Below, piece by piece: positions 43,285 through 52,970 of a stretch of 64,000 bases of DNA. Positions within the stretch are counted from its first letter, which is position 1. Every line of letters begins with the position of its first letter. A model generated the notes under the pieces. The model did not search any database, was not told the origin of the DNA, and saw only the letters and a list, made by a program, of their open reading frames with translations. The position numbers and the translations under genes are program-made. The stretch is from Peteryoungia algae (lineage in GTDB: Bacteria; Pseudomonadota; Alphaproteobacteria; Rhizobiales; Rhizobiaceae), in the NCBI RefSeq assembly GCF_030369675.1, contig NZ_CP128477.1, positions 1,860,001 through 1,924,000 of the forward strand, given 5' to 3'.

Positions 43285-43569
43285 ATGTTCATTCTCTCCC
43301 TCACCTATGTGAAGCCGACGGAAGAAGCCGATCGTTTCATGCCGCCGCATATGGACTGGGTAAATGCCGGTTATGACAGCGGCATGTTTCTGGCCTCCGG
43401 ACGCAAGGTTCCGCGCACCGGCGGCATGATCCTCGCCCGAGGCGATCGCGCCGCAATCGAGGCTTATGTCGCGGCCGATCCTTTCGCGGCAGAGGGCGTG
43501 GCAGTCTATGAGGTAACCGAAGTGGCCGTGACCAGGACCGCGCCGGGGCTGGACGGGCTGAAGGGATAG
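43285..43569 (+). CDS. YciI-like protein
   Basis: A 94-residue protein of the YciI family: a ferredoxin-like fold with the conserved MPPHMDWVNAGYDSGMFL segment, containing the His-Asp pair, and ASGRKVPRTGGMILA. Function unknown; some members may be dehydrochlorinases or act in folate/heme-related detoxification. It lies nine bases after pabC and 26 bases before the DUF3445 gene, in the same direction. Confidence 0.75.
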   Translation: MFILSLTYVKPTEEADRFMPPHMDWVNAGYDSGMFLASGRKVPRTGGMILARGDRAAIEAYVAADPFAAEGVAVYEVTEVAVTRTAPGLDGLKG

Positions 43570-43595
43570 CGTGGCGCAACAGAGCACATGTTGAG

Positions 43596-44486
43596 ATGAC
43601 ACCCTTCACCCACACCCCCTATGCTGGCCCAGCGCGCCCTTTCACCATCGGGCTTACCGCCCTCGATCCCAACCGCTGGATCGAGCCCGATGCGGATCTA
43701 GGCCGCTACCTTGCGGAAAAGCACCACCTCGCGGCAGCGCGTTTGAAAGAGGTCTTCCGCGCGACGGAGGATAGCCTTCCGGCCCAGCGGGAATGCCTGG
43801 ACGCCGTCCTCGGCCATCTCGACGTGCACCACGCCCATCTCTATAACCGCAAAGGTGACAATATCGACGCTGCCGGCCACGCCGTCGATCTTGCCGACGA
43901 GGCCCTTCCCCCGCTCCTGCGCGCTGGACTGCTCATCCAGGATGACCTCGTCATCATGATGAAGCGCGAGGCCGGCTGGTTCATTGCCGCGGCCCACCTC
44001 TCCTTCCCGTCTTCCTGGCTGCTTGCGGAAAAGTTCGACCGACCGATGGAAGAAGTCCATGAACATGTGCCGGGCTTTCAGGGAGGCACGCGCAATGCCG
44101 CCATGATCAACCGCATCTTCGACAATCTCTTGCCCGAGCAGCCGGCAGAGCGCTTCAACTGGTCGATCAACTGGAAGCAAAAGCTCTTCCACCCGGAAAC
44201 GGGTCGAAACGATGATGCCGAACCCGGTGACGCGGTTGTCCGCGTCGAGCGCCAGACGCTGACGAAACTGCCTGAAACCGGTGCGATCGTCTTCACCATT
44301 CGCATCTATCTCGACCCGGTTGCCCTGTTTCGCATGCACCCGGACGGGAGGCGCCTCGCATCGGCGCTCGCTGAGCAGCTGCAGGGCCTGAGCGCCCCTC
44401 AGAGTCACTACAAGGGGCTGGATGTCCAGCGCGACCGGCTCGTGTCGCGGCTGCGGCAAGATGCGGCGTCTGAAAATCGTTTGTGA
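43596..44486 (+). CDS. DUF3445 / heme-dependent oxidative N-demethylase family protein
   Basis: A 296-residue protein of DUF3445 (HDOD, heme-dependent oxidative N-demethylase alpha-subunit-like). The motif EKFDRPMEEVHEHVPGF, with His residues placed as in that family, and FNWSINWKQKLFHPE are conserved. The founding enzymes demethylate methylamines oxidatively using heme. It is the last gene of the pab/YciI cluster, and the DUF3445 family often accompanies amine- or methyl-transfer folate genes. Substrate here unknown. Confidence 0.7.
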   Translation: MTPFTHTPYAGPARPFTIGLTALDPNRWIEPDADLGRYLAEKHHLAAARLKEVFRATEDSLPAQRECLDAVLGHLDVHHAHLYNRKGDNIDAAGHAVDLADEALPPLLRAGLLIQDDLVIMMKREAGWFIAAAHLSFPSSWLLAEKFDRPMEEVHEHVPGFQGGTRNAAMINRIFDNLLPEQPAERFNWSINWKQKLFHPETGRNDDAEPGDAVVRVERQTLTKLPETGAIVFTIRIYLDPVALFRMHPDGRRLASALAEQLQGLSAPQSHYKGLDVQRDRLVSRLRQDAASENRL

Positions 44487-44621
44487 CGTCCCTCGGGCGC
44501 TTGCAGCCACCCTTTATTGTGTCAGAGTTTTGTGATCTAGAACCGCCATTATCGCTCCGGCCGCACAAGAGGGGCCGGAAACTCGGCCCAGGCAAGAAAC
44601 CGGGCCTCCAAGGAGACGCAC

Positions 44622-46064
44622 ATGAGCGAAATGACCTACCCGGTTTATGGCGAGATCACCGGCCCGATCGTGATGATCGGCTTCGGATCGATCGGCCGCG
44701 GCACCCTGCCGCTGATCGAACGCCACTTCAAGTTCGACAAGAGCCGGATGGTCGTCATCGATCCCCGCGGTGACGAGGAAGGCATCCTCGCCAAGCACGG
44801 CATCAGGCACATCCAGGCGCATGTCACCAAGGAGAACTACAAAAAGCTCCTGAAGCCGCTTCTGACCGAAGGCGAGGGCCAGGGTTTCTGCGTCAACCTC
44901 TCGGTCGACACCGGTTCGCTCGACCTGATCAAGTTCTGCCGCAAGCTCGACGTGCTCTACATCGACACGGTCGTCGAGCCCTGGCTCGGCTTCTACTTCG
45001 ATAAGAACATGAAGAACTCGGAGCGCACAAACTACGCGCTGCGCGAAACCGTGCGCGCTGAGATCAAGAAGAACCCCGGCGGCTCCACGGCCGTTTCCAC
45101 CTGCGGCGCAAATCCGGGCATGGTCTCCTGGTTCGTCAAGCAGGGTCTGGTCAACCTCGCGCATGAAATCGGCCTGAAGTTTGAAGAGCCGGATCAGAAC
45201 GATCGCGAAGGCTGGGCCAAGCTGATGAAGAAGGTCGGCGTCAAGGGTGTGCACATCGCCGAACGCGACACCCAGCGCGCCAAGAACCCGAAGCCGCTCA
45301 ATGTCTTCTGGAACACATGGTCGGTTGAAGGTTTCATCTCGGAAGGCCTGCAGCCGGCCGAACTTGGCTGGGGCACCCATGAGAACTGGATGCCGAAGAA
45401 CGCCAAGAAGCACAAGAAGGGCTGCAAGGCCGCCATCTATCTGGAGCAGCCGGGCGCCAATACCCGCGTGCGCACCTGGTGCCCGACGCCCGGCCCGCAA
45501 TACGGCTTCCTCGTCACCCACAACGAGTCGATCTCGATCGCCGACTACTTCACGGTCGAGAAGGATGGCGAAACCGTTTATCGTCCGACCTGCCACTACG
45601 CCTACCACCCGGCCAATGACGCCGTGCTCTCGCTGCACGAGATGTTCGGCAATGGCGGCACACAGCAGCCGGTGCTGCATGTGCTGAACGAGGACGAACT
45701 GGTCGACGGCGTCGACGAACTCGGCGTGCTCCTCTACGGCCACGAGAAGAACGCCTACTGGTACGGTTCGCGGCTGTCGCTGGAAGAAACCCGCCGGATC
45801 GCCCCTTACCAGAACGCCACCGGCCTCCAGGTGACCTCTGCCGTTCTGGCCGGCATGGTCTGGGCCATCGAGAACCCGAAGGCTGGTATCGTCGAGGCCG
45901 ACGAGATGGACTACAAGCGCTGCCTCGAAGTGCAGTCGCCCTATCTCGGTCCGGTCGAAGGCCACTACACCGACTGGACCCCGCTCGACGGTCGCCCGGG
46001 CCTTTTCCCCGAAGACCTCGACGAAAAGGATCCGTGGCAGTTCCGGAACATCCTGGTTCGCTGA
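44622..46064 (+). CDS. hss: Homospermidine synthase
   Basis: A 480-residue enzyme with the N-terminal Rossmann motif IVMIGFGSIGRGTLPLIERH, the conserved VVEPWLGFYFD and CGANPGMVSWFVKQG segments and NVFWNTWSVEGF. It makes homospermidine from two putrescines (or spermidine plus putrescine) with NAD as prosthetic group. Homospermidine is the main polyamine of many rhizobia. AAGGAGACGC precedes the ATG. It is probably monocistronic: 135 bases separate it from the DUF3445 gene and a terminator follows. Confidence 0.95.
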   Translation: MSEMTYPVYGEITGPIVMIGFGSIGRGTLPLIERHFKFDKSRMVVIDPRGDEEGILAKHGIRHIQAHVTKENYKKLLKPLLTEGEGQGFCVNLSVDTGSLDLIKFCRKLDVLYIDTVVEPWLGFYFDKNMKNSERTNYALRETVRAEIKKNPGGSTAVSTCGANPGMVSWFVKQGLVNLAHEIGLKFEEPDQNDREGWAKLMKKVGVKGVHIAERDTQRAKNPKPLNVFWNTWSVEGFISEGLQPAELGWGTHENWMPKNAKKHKKGCKAAIYLEQPGANTRVRTWCPTPGPQYGFLVTHNESISIADYFTVEKDGETVYRPTCHYAYHPANDAVLSLHEMFGNGGTQQPVLHVLNEDELVDGVDELGVLLYGHEKNAYWYGSRLSLEETRRIAPYQNATGLQVTSAVLAGMVWAIENPKAGIVEADEMDYKRCLEVQSPYLGPVEGHYTDWTPLDGRPGLFPEDLDEKDPWQFRNILVR

Positions 46065-46082
46065 GAGTTCAGCCACATTGGC

Positions 46083-46107
46083 AAGGCCCGCTGAACCGGC
46101 GGGCCTT
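46083..46107 (+). terminator. Terminator after hss
   Basis: AAGGCCCGC and GCGGGCCTT, a 9-bp stem around TGAACCG, followed by T. About 19 bases after the hss stop. Confidence 0.65.
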
Positions 46108-46257
46108 TGTCATGCGAAAACTTTAGCATCAAGGTCGGGATAACCTTGCCGCGGTGGACCTCCCGCCTTGCTTTGACCAAGGCTTCGCGGCATGGTTCGA
46201 TTGAAGAATCGAGAGGCGGACGGCAGTGCCGGAACGCCGTGAAGGTGGGAGAAAAGA

Positions 46258-46620
46258 ATGAAAATCAGATCCCTGATCGCGATCACCACGGCGAGCCTCG
46301 CCCTTTCGTCCTGCTATTCCAGCCCACCGCGTCAGCTTCCGGCCGTCCAGCAGGGCCCCTCGATCGAAGGTGCCTGGGTCGATCCGAACGGCATCTCCTC
46401 CACATTCCAGGGCGGCACGTTCACGACCCGCACCACGGATACCAACCAGATCCTGGCCTCCGGCACCTACACGTTGATCAATGACCGCCTGGTCGAGATC
46501 AACATGACCTCACTGGTGCGCAATACCCAGCAGAAGGTCAATTGTGCTCTGGTCACGCCGTCCCAGCTCAATTGCACCTCGGACAGCGGCGCACAATTCT
46601 CCCTCGCGCGGCGCGGCTAA
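46258..46620 (+). CDS. Omp10-like outer membrane lipoprotein
   Basis: A 120-residue lipoprotein. The signal peptide ends in the lipobox LSSC (Cys19), and the mature part has SIEGAWVDPNGISSTFQGG, TRTTDTNQILASGTY and KVNCALVTPSQLNCTS, matching Omp10 of Brucella and relatives (the Inh/Omp10-type beta-barrel fold). It is anchored to the outer membrane; its role is structural or in inhibition of proteases, and not proven. Two Cys in the mature part likely form a disulphide. Confidence 0.82.
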   Translation: MKIRSLIAITTASLALSSCYSSPPRQLPAVQQGPSIEGAWVDPNGISSTFQGGTFTTRTTDTNQILASGTYTLINDRLVEINMTSLVRNTQQKVNCALVTPSQLNCTSDSGAQFSLARRG

Positions 46621-46645
46621 GAACAGATTCCAAGACCCTGTCTTG

Positions 46646-46670
46646 AAGCGGCCCAAGTGGCCGCTTCTTT
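46646..46670 (+). terminator. Terminator after the Omp10-like gene
   Basis: AAGCGGCC and GGCCGCTT arms around CAAGT, then CTTT. About 26 bases after the stop codon. Confidence 0.65.
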
Positions 46671-46822
46671 CGTTTCGGCATTCTCTAACATGTGAAACGG
46701 CGGGCGATTTTCGCTTGCCCTGTCCCGGTCTTGATGAAAACATTCGCCATCCGAATTCTGGCGCGCAGCTATCCTCCTGCGTTGCGAGACTGGGGTGACA
46801 TGGATTGGAACAGGAGAACACG

Positions 46823-48691
46823 ATGTTCAGACATTTGAAGATTGGCCTATTCAGCGCTTCGGCGCTGGCCCTGACGGCAGGAACCGCCCTGGCCGATTTC
46901 GAGCTCAACATCCTGCACATCAACGACCTGCATTCACGCATCGAGGCGATCGGCAAGACGGACTCCACATGCTCGGAGGAAGATGCGGCCGCCAATGAAT
47001 GCTTCGGCGGCATTGCGAGGGTCAAGTCGGCGATCGACGCCCGCCGGGCGGAACTCTCGGGCAAGAATGTCCTGACACTTGACGCAGGCGACCAGTTCCA
47101 GGGCTCGCTCTTCTACACCACCTACAAGAGTGCCCCAATTGCCGACTTCATGAATGGCATTGGCTTCGACGCCATGGCGATCGGCAACCACGAATTCGAC
47201 GACGGCCCGGAAGAACTGGCGAAGTTCATCGACGCCTTGAAGTTCCCGATGATCTCGGGCAACACACTGGCCGGTCTCAATTCCCCTGTCGCCGACAAGT
47301 TCAAACCCTACATCGTCAAGGAATTCGGCGATGAAAAGGTTGCGGTCGTCTCAGTCCTCGCAACCGACACTGATGAAACTTCATCGCCGGGCGACGCCAT
47401 CCTCTTCTCCGACGAGATCGGCTACCTCAAGGAAGCCGTGACGGAAATTGAAGGCCAGGGCATCGACAAGATCGTGCTGCTCTCGCATGTCGGCTATGTC
47501 AAGGATCAGGAAATTGCAGCAGCGGTCGACGGCATCGACGTCATCGTCGGCGGCCACAGCCACACCCTGCTCTCCAACACCGACGAAAATGCCGCCGGCC
47601 CCTATCCGACGCTGGTGAAGAACCCCTCCGGCAAGGACGTGCCGATCGTGCAGGCCTATGCCTATTCCAAGTATCTCGGCGACCTGACGGTCGTCTTCGA
47701 TGATGGCGGCGTGGTGAAATCCACCTCCGGCGAGCCGAAGCTGCTCGACGCATCCGTGACACCTGATGCAGGCTACGTGGCCAAGGTCGCTGAACTCGGC
47801 GGGCCGATCGAGGATTTGAAGAAGAAGGAAATCGGCGCGACCGCTGACGGCGTCGACGGCTCGCGCGAGACCTGCCGTGCCATGGAGTGCACCATGGGCA
47901 ACCTCGTCGCCGACGCCATGGTCGATCGCGTCAAAGACCAGGGTATCACCATCGCGATCCAGAATGGTGGCGGCCTGCGCGCCTCGATCGATGCCGGCAC
48001 TGTCACCATGGGTGAGGTCCTCACCGTCCTGCCGTTCCAGAACACCCTGGCTTCCTTCCAGCTGAAGGGGTCTGATATCGTGGCGGCTCTCGAGAATGGT
48101 GTAGGCCAGGTCGAGGAAGGCGCCGGCCGCTTCCCGCAGGTATCGGGTCTCAAATACACGGCCGATCTGAACAAGCCTGCAGGAAGCCGGATCACCTCGG
48201 TCGAAGTCAAGGAAGGCGATGCCTTTGTTGCAATCGATCCGAACAAGACCTATGGCGTCGCCACCAACAACTACATGCGCACCGGCGGTGACGGCTACAA
48301 GATCTTCGCGACCGCCGGCCAGAACGCCTATGATTTTGGTCCTGGCCTTGAGACGGTCGTGGCCGACTACATCGCCAAGAACAATCCCTACAAGCCCTAT
48401 ACGGACGGCCGCATCACCGTGATTGCCGCAACGGCTCCATCGGCTGCGGAAACGACGGAACCCGCAGCAGCGGCACCGGCAGCCGAGGCTCCGGCAGCAG
48501 CAACCGCCACGGAATCCGCTGTTGCGGCAGCCGCGACCGTCTACAAGGTCGTTGCCGGTGACAGCCTCTGGAAGATTGCGGAAGCCACCTATGGCGACGG
48601 TACATTCTGGAGCAAGATCGCCGAAGCCAACATGCTTCGCAATCCGAACGTGATTTCCATCGGCCGGGAGCTGCAGCTTCCGGCGAAGTAA
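46823..48691 (+). CDS. 5'-nucleotidase (UshA family) with C-terminal LysM domain
   Basis: A 622-residue exported enzyme. After a signal peptide ending TALADF come the metallophosphatase domain (NILHINDLHSRIE, GNHEFDDGPEELA, GGHSHT) and the 5'-nucleotidase C-terminal substrate domain (GNLVADAM, NGGGLRASIDAG). An Ala/Pro linker (about 535-575) leads to a LysM domain (YKVVAGDSLWKIAEATYGDG, shown in part). UshA-type enzymes dephosphorylate nucleotides in the periplasm; the LysM would tether this one to peptidoglycan. CAGGAG precedes the ATG at 46823. The enzyme is likely a scavenger of extracellular nucleotides. Confidence 0.88.
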   Translation: MFRHLKIGLFSASALALTAGTALADFELNILHINDLHSRIEAIGKTDSTCSEEDAAANECFGGIARVKSAIDARRAELSGKNVLTLDAGDQFQGSLFYTTYKSAPIADFMNGIGFDAMAIGNHEFDDGPEELAKFIDALKFPMISGNTLAGLNSPVADKFKPYIVKEFGDEKVAVVSVLATDTDETSSPGDAILFSDEIGYLKEAVTEIEGQGIDKIVLLSHVGYVKDQEIAAAVDGIDVIVGGHSHTLLSNTDENAAGPYPTLVKNPSGKDVPIVQAYAYSKYLGDLTVVFDDGGVVKSTSGEPKLLDASVTPDAGYVAKVAELGGPIEDLKKKEIGATADGVDGSRETCRAMECTMGNLVADAMVDRVKDQGITIAIQNGGGLRASIDAGTVTMGEVLTVLPFQNTLASFQLKGSDIVAALENGVGQVEEGAGRFPQVSGLKYTADLNKPAGSRITSVEVKEGDAFVAIDPNKTYGVATNNYMRTGGDGYKIFATAGQNAYDFGPGLETVVADYIAKNNPYKPYTDGRITVIAATAPSAAETTEPAAAAPAAEAPAAATATESAVAAAATVYKVVAGDSLWKIAEATYGDGTFWSKIAEANMLRNPNVISIGRELQLPAK

Positions 48692-48712
48692 GCCAGTTTG
48701 CCGCATGACAAG

Positions 48713-48743
48713 AGCCGGTCCGGACTTTCCCGGGCCGGCTTTT
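48713..48743 (+). terminator. Terminator after the nucleotidase gene
   Basis: AGCCGGTCCGG pairs (one mismatch) with CCGGGCCGGCT around a short loop, followed by T. About 20 bases after the stop codon. Confidence 0.6.
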
Positions 48744-48812
48744 GCTTTTATCAGATGATCTCAACTGGCCATCCCCACGTAACGGTCGAGAAACATTCAC
48801 CAGGACAACACA

Positions 48813-49847
48813 ATGAACGCACTTCCCGCCCATTGGCCCTCCGACCATCCGCCCGTCAATTTCGGCAAGGTCGGTGTGCTGCTCGTCAACCTGGGAACGC
48901 CCGATGGCACGGACTACAAGTCCATGCGCCGTTATCTTGAGGAGTTCCTGACAGACAAGCGCGTCATCGAGTGGTCGCGGTGGTTCTGGTACCCCATCCT
49001 CTACGGGATCGTGCTGAACAAGCGTCCGCAAAAGGTTGGCAAGGCCTATGAGGAGATCTGGAATAAGGATCTCGACGAGAGCTATCTGCGCACCTACACC
49101 CGCAACCAGGCCGAAAAGCTGGCGGTTGCGCTGAAAGACCTGCCCAATGTGCATGTGGACTGGGCCATGCGCTATGGCCAGCCCGCCATCCAGGCGAAGA
49201 TGAACGAAATGCAGAAGGCCGGATGCGAGCGCATCCTCGTCTACCCGCTCTATCCCCAATATGCCGCCGCCACCACCGCAACCGTGAATGACGAGGCCTT
49301 CAAGGCGCTGTTGAAGATGCGTTGGCAGCCGGCGCTGCGAACGGTTCCGCAATATGCAGACGACCCGGTCTATATCGAGGCACTGGCAAATTCCATCAAC
49401 CAGCACCTCGCCTCGCTCGACTGGGAACCGGAGCTGGTGATCACCTCCTATCACGGCATTCCGAAGTCCTACTTCATGAAGGGCGATCCCTATCACTGCC
49501 AGTGTTACAAGACGACGCGCCTGCTGCGCGAACATCTCGGCTGGGAGAAGGAGAAGCTGATGGTCACCTTCCAATCCCGCTTCGGGCCGGAAGAATGGCT
49601 GCAGCCCTATACCGACAAGACCGTGGAGAAGCTCGCCAAGGAAGGCGTCAAGCGCATCGCCATCATGAATCCGGGCTTCGTCTCGGACTGCCTCGAAACG
49701 CTCGAGGAAATCGCGGGCGAAGCGGGCGAGGATTTCCTGCACAATGGTGGTGAGAAATTTTCCCACATCCCCTGTCTCAACGACAGTGATAATGGCATGC
49801 GCGTCATCGAAAACGTCGTGCGCCGGGAACTGCAAGGCTGGGCTTGA
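48813..49847 (+). CDS. hemH: Ferrochelatase
   Basis: A 344-residue ferrochelatase that inserts Fe2+ into protoporphyrin IX, the last step of heme synthesis, at the cytoplasmic membrane. Seen: VGVLLVNLGTPDGT, VYPLYPQYAAATTATV, the catalytic His in ITSYHGIPKSYF, and the NPGFVSDCLETLEEI segment. Length typical; no transmembrane segment. The gene stands alone, flanked by terminators on both sides. Regulation by iron is likely (Irr/RirA in rhizobia), but no consensus site was recognised. Confidence 0.95.
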   Translation: MNALPAHWPSDHPPVNFGKVGVLLVNLGTPDGTDYKSMRRYLEEFLTDKRVIEWSRWFWYPILYGIVLNKRPQKVGKAYEEIWNKDLDESYLRTYTRNQAEKLAVALKDLPNVHVDWAMRYGQPAIQAKMNEMQKAGCERILVYPLYPQYAAATTATVNDEAFKALLKMRWQPALRTVPQYADDPVYIEALANSINQHLASLDWEPELVITSYHGIPKSYFMKGDPYHCQCYKTTRLLREHLGWEKEKLMVTFQSRFGPEEWLQPYTDKTVEKLAKEGVKRIAIMNPGFVSDCLETLEEIAGEAGEDFLHNGGEKFSHIPCLNDSDNGMRVIENVVRRELQGWA

Positions 49848-50259
49848 GACCCTTTTTGCCCGGTCTGCGGTGATGGATCAAAAGGGGACAGCCGAGAGGC
49901 TGCCCCCTTTTTCTTTGCCCTTGAATCCCGGTTGCAAGAGGAGGAGATCGCGGACGGTCCGGAACCGGCAGAAGGATGCAACCCAGACGATGCTCGCCCT
50001 TCGTCCCCTTTCCGACGCCGCCCCATTTTTCAGCAGGCCTGCACAATATTAGTGCATCATTTCATTCAGTTAGTCTCTCACGGCGCCCGCGTCGCCGCAG
50101 CCCGAAGGACAACCCGAAGCTGTCTGGAGACACATGGCGGGGCACCGACCACACCCTAAGTCATTGGATTAAAATGCAATTTTAAATGGGTGATTTCTTA
50201 TATTAATGTTCCATTTATCAATGATCCCTAGAATTAGGGGGGAGTTGAAGGAGACCATC
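49848..50259 (+). other. Spacer between hemH and the Cache-like gene
   Basis: 412 bases without a convincing gene. It holds the hemH terminator (49880-49912), then a mixed-composition stretch and an AT-rich segment at about 50155-50225 that probably contains the promoter of the next gene, followed by a CCCTA-GAAT-TAGGG inverted repeat at 50226-50239 just before the ribosome-binding site. Confidence 0.5.
49880..49912 (+). terminator. Intrinsic terminator after hemH
   Basis: AAAGGGG-CAGCC pairs with GGCTG-CCCCTTT around GAGA, followed by a T-rich run. About 33 bases after the hemH stop. Confidence 0.78.
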
Positions 50260-50868
50260 ATGAAATTTATCACGTCCGCATTGGCATCGACATTCCTCGC
50301 CATGTCGCTGGCGACTGCGCATGCAGAACCGCCTCAGCCAGACATGGACAAGCTTATCTCGCCCGAGCTCCTGCAGCAGATTCAGGAGTTTATCTCTGCC
50401 GAAATCGTGACCATATCGGTCCAGGCGCAGAACGCCCGCCTGACCAACTTGTCTCAGGAAAAGATCGATACCCTGGACAATCAGTGGAAGGCCGAGCGTG
50501 AGGCTGCCGACAAGCCACTGATCGCAGCCACGCTTTCCAGCCCGCTGTCCGTCTACCTTGCCCGCATCCAGGGCAAGTCACTCGGCCTCTTCCCCGAAAT
50601 CTTCGTGATGGACCAGAATGGCCTGAATGTCGGCCAAAGTTCAATCACCAGCGATTTCTGGCAGGGCGACGAGGGCAAGTTCCAGAAAACCTACGACGTC
50701 TCTGAAGATGCGATTTTCATCGATGAGGCCGAGTGGGACGACGAGGTCAAGATCTGGCGGAACCAGGTGAGCTTCACTCTGGTCGATAGCGCCAAGAAGA
50801 AGATCGGCGCCGCGACCGTCGAACTCAACCTGACGGAACTCGAGCGCCGGGCTCTCGCCGGCAGCTGA
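50260..50868 (+). CDS. Secreted Cache/PDC-like sensor protein
   Basis: A 202-residue protein with a signal peptide (MKFITSALASTFLAMSLATAHAEP, shown in part here as hydrophobic core LASTFLAMSLATAHA). The mature part looks like a single Cache domain: a helix, then the core FVMDQNGLNVGQSSITSDFW with the DxxG turn, QGDEGKFQKTYDVS, and the QVSFTLVD strand, ending with IGAATVELN. It has no transmembrane anchor or output domain. The ATG at 50260 has GAAGGAGA upstream. It lies 79 bases before a chemoreceptor gene, so it may be a soluble periplasmic ligand-sensing partner of that receptor. Confidence 0.75.
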   Translation: MKFITSALASTFLAMSLATAHAEPPQPDMDKLISPELLQQIQEFISAEIVTISVQAQNARLTNLSQEKIDTLDNQWKAEREAADKPLIAATLSSPLSVYLARIQGKSLGLFPEIFVMDQNGLNVGQSSITSDFWQGDEGKFQKTYDVSEDAIFIDEAEWDDEVKIWRNQVSFTLVDSAKKKIGAATVELNLTELERRALAGS

Positions 50869-50947
50869 TCCGTGATCACGACCCCATGATGGCGGTTGTC
50901 CTGCAAACCATGACCCAATTCGACCCCGACCGGGACAGGAATTCACT

Positions 50948-52909
50948 ATGCTCAAGAACTTATCCGTAAGCGCCAAGGGCTTTCTCGCTTTCGGACTCCT
51001 TGCCGCCATCGCGATCGCAGCGTCCACCTTCATGCACAACCGCGCCGTCGTTGCGAGTGAGCAGGTCGCCGAGACCGCCCTCGTGACCAATATGGTGGAA
51101 GCCATCGACGAGTTCTCCGAAGACCTCAACATTGCGGACCGTCAACTGAAGACCTTCCTTCTGACGGGCAACCGCGACTATGCAGCGGGCGCGCAGAGCA
51201 CTGCAGCCAGGATGGACACGGAAAAGTCGAGCGTCGAGGCACTGATTTCGAAATCTGCTCCCGCAGAACTGGCAAAGTTCGGGGAAGCGATCACCGCCTA
51301 CGATGCGTGGAAGACGAATTTTCTGGAGCGGCAGATCCTGCTCATGCGTGATCCCGCGACGGTCGAACTCGCCCGGGCGATCGAAGTCACCGGCGGGGGC
51401 GATGCTCTGGTCAAGGCTTTCGAGGATAATCTCTCCGAACTTAAGGACACACTTTCGGCCCGCGCAAGCACCGCCGCCGATCATCAGAGCGCCGCGCTTT
51501 CCCTGGTGGAATCGGTCAGCCTCGCCGCCTCGATCATCATCGGCTTTGCAGCCGTCCTCATGGGCTTCCTGAACTTCCAGCTCGTGTCCAAGCCACTCAG
51601 CAAGCTCGCTGATGCCACGACCCGTCTGTCGGAAGGCCATCTCGATGTCGTCATCGATCAGGGCGGCAAGGACGAGATCGGCCGCATGGCGGCTGCCATG
51701 CAGGTCTTCCGCGAAGCGGCCATGGCCAACAAGCGCCTCGAAGCCGAGGCCGACGGCAACCGCCGCCAGGCGGAAGCCGACCGCATTGCAGCCCAGCAGC
51801 GTGCAGAGGCGGATGCCGCTGCTCGACTGCAGGCGGCAACCTCCGGTCTCGCAGCCGGCCTCAAGCGCCTCGCATCCGGCGATCTCGCCTTCCAGATCAA
51901 CGAGGCCTTCTCTCCGGATTTCGAAAGCTTGCGGCACGACTTCAACCAGTCCATTCGCCAGTTGAACCAGACGATGGCCGCGATCACCAACAGCGTGTCC
52001 ACCATGGAAACCGGCACCCGCGAAATCGCTTCCGGCACAGACCACCTGTCGAAGCGAACCGAGCAGCAGGCTGCAGCCCTCGAAGAAACGGCAGCAGCCG
52101 TCGAGGAAATCACCGCCAACGTCCAGAATTCGACCAAGCGGACGGAAGAAGCCCGCTCCGTGGCGGCCCAGGCCAACACCTCCGCGACCCAGTCCTCGGA
52201 TGTCGTCGCGAAGGCCGAAGACGCGATGCGCCGCATCGAAGGCTCGTCGCAGCAGATCTCCAACATCATTGGCGTCATCGACGAAATCGCCTTCCAGACC
52301 AACCTGCTCGCCCTCAATGCAGGCGTCGAAGCGGCACGCGCCGGTGAAGCCGGCAAGGGCTTTGCCGTCGTCGCCCAGGAAGTCCGCGAATTGGCCCAGC
52401 GCTCCGCAAACGCTGCCAAGGAGATCAAGGCGCTGATCCAGAATTCCTCGACGGAAGTCGCAGGCGGCGTCGATCTCGTCCGCAAGACCGGTGAGGCCCT
52501 GCGCACCATTGGCGGCTTCATCACCGAGATGAACACCCACATGGATGCCATCGCCCTGTCGGCCAAGGAACAGGCGACCGGCCTCACGGAAGTCAACCAT
52601 GCCGTCAACTCGATGGACCAGACGACCCAGCAGAACGCAGCCATGGTCGAGGAATCAAATGCCGCCTCCGGAGCTCTGGCAACAGAAGCTGCAAAGTTGC
52701 GGGACCTGATCTCGCACTTCACCATCGACGGCGTACAGCAGGCCCAGGCTTCGGCCCTGCGCGACACCGCGCGCACGATGGCTCAGCCGTCCGCCTCCGC
52801 GAACCGCGCTCCGCCAGCACGTGCGGCGCAACCCGCACGCTCCGTCGCCCATGCCCCGCGTAGCCACGGCAATGCCGCGGTCGCCCAGGACAACTGGGAA
52901 GAATTCTGA
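50948..52909 (+). CDS. Methyl-accepting chemotaxis protein
   Basis: A 653-residue chemoreceptor. Two transmembrane helices (about 12-32 and 192-213) enclose a helical periplasmic domain of about 160 residues; a HAMP domain follows (about 214-265), with a second HAMP-like segment and the MCP signalling tip ([37 protein letters not shown]). The C-terminus is a Pro/Ala-rich linker ending QDNWEEF, a CheR/CheB docking pentapeptide. The periplasmic part resembles a four-helix bundle (TarH/HBM-like) rather than a Cache fold. The secreted Cache-like protein encoded just upstream may feed it a signal. A terminator follows. Confidence 0.92.
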   Translation: MLKNLSVSAKGFLAFGLLAAIAIAASTFMHNRAVVASEQVAETALVTNMVEAIDEFSEDLNIADRQLKTFLLTGNRDYAAGAQSTAARMDTEKSSVEALISKSAPAELAKFGEAITAYDAWKTNFLERQILLMRDPATVELARAIEVTGGGDALVKAFEDNLSELKDTLSARASTAADHQSAALSLVESVSLAASIIIGFAAVLMGFLNFQLVSKPLSKLADATTRLSEGHLDVVIDQGGKDEIGRMAAAMQVFREAAMANKRLEAEADGNRRQAEADRIAAQQRAEADAAARLQAATSGLAAGLKRLASGDLAFQINEAFSPDFESLRHDFNQSIRQLNQTMAAITNSVSTMETGTREIASGTDHLSKRTEQQAAALEETAAAVEEITANVQNSTKRTEEARSVAAQANTSATQSSDVVAKAEDAMRRIEGSSQQISNIIGVIDEIAFQTNLLALNAGVEAARAGEAGKGFAVVAQEVRELAQRSANAAKEIKALIQNSSTEVAGGVDLVRKTGEALRTIGGFITEMNTHMDAIALSAKEQATGLTEVNHAVNSMDQTTQQNAAMVEESNAASGALATEAAKLRDLISHFTIDGVQQAQASALRDTARTMAQPSASANRAPPARAAQPARSVAHAPRSHGNAAVAQDNWEEF

Positions 52910-52938
52910 GACGAAACAGCTCGGACGAAACGAGATGA

Positions 52939-52970
52939 GGGCGGCGGGAGTGATCCCGCCGCCCTTCTTC
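52939..52970 (+). terminator. Intrinsic terminator after the MCP gene
   Basis: GGGCGGCGGGA and TCCCGCCGCCC, a perfect 11-bp stem around GTGA, followed by TTCTTC. About 30 bases after the MCP stop. Confidence 0.8.
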
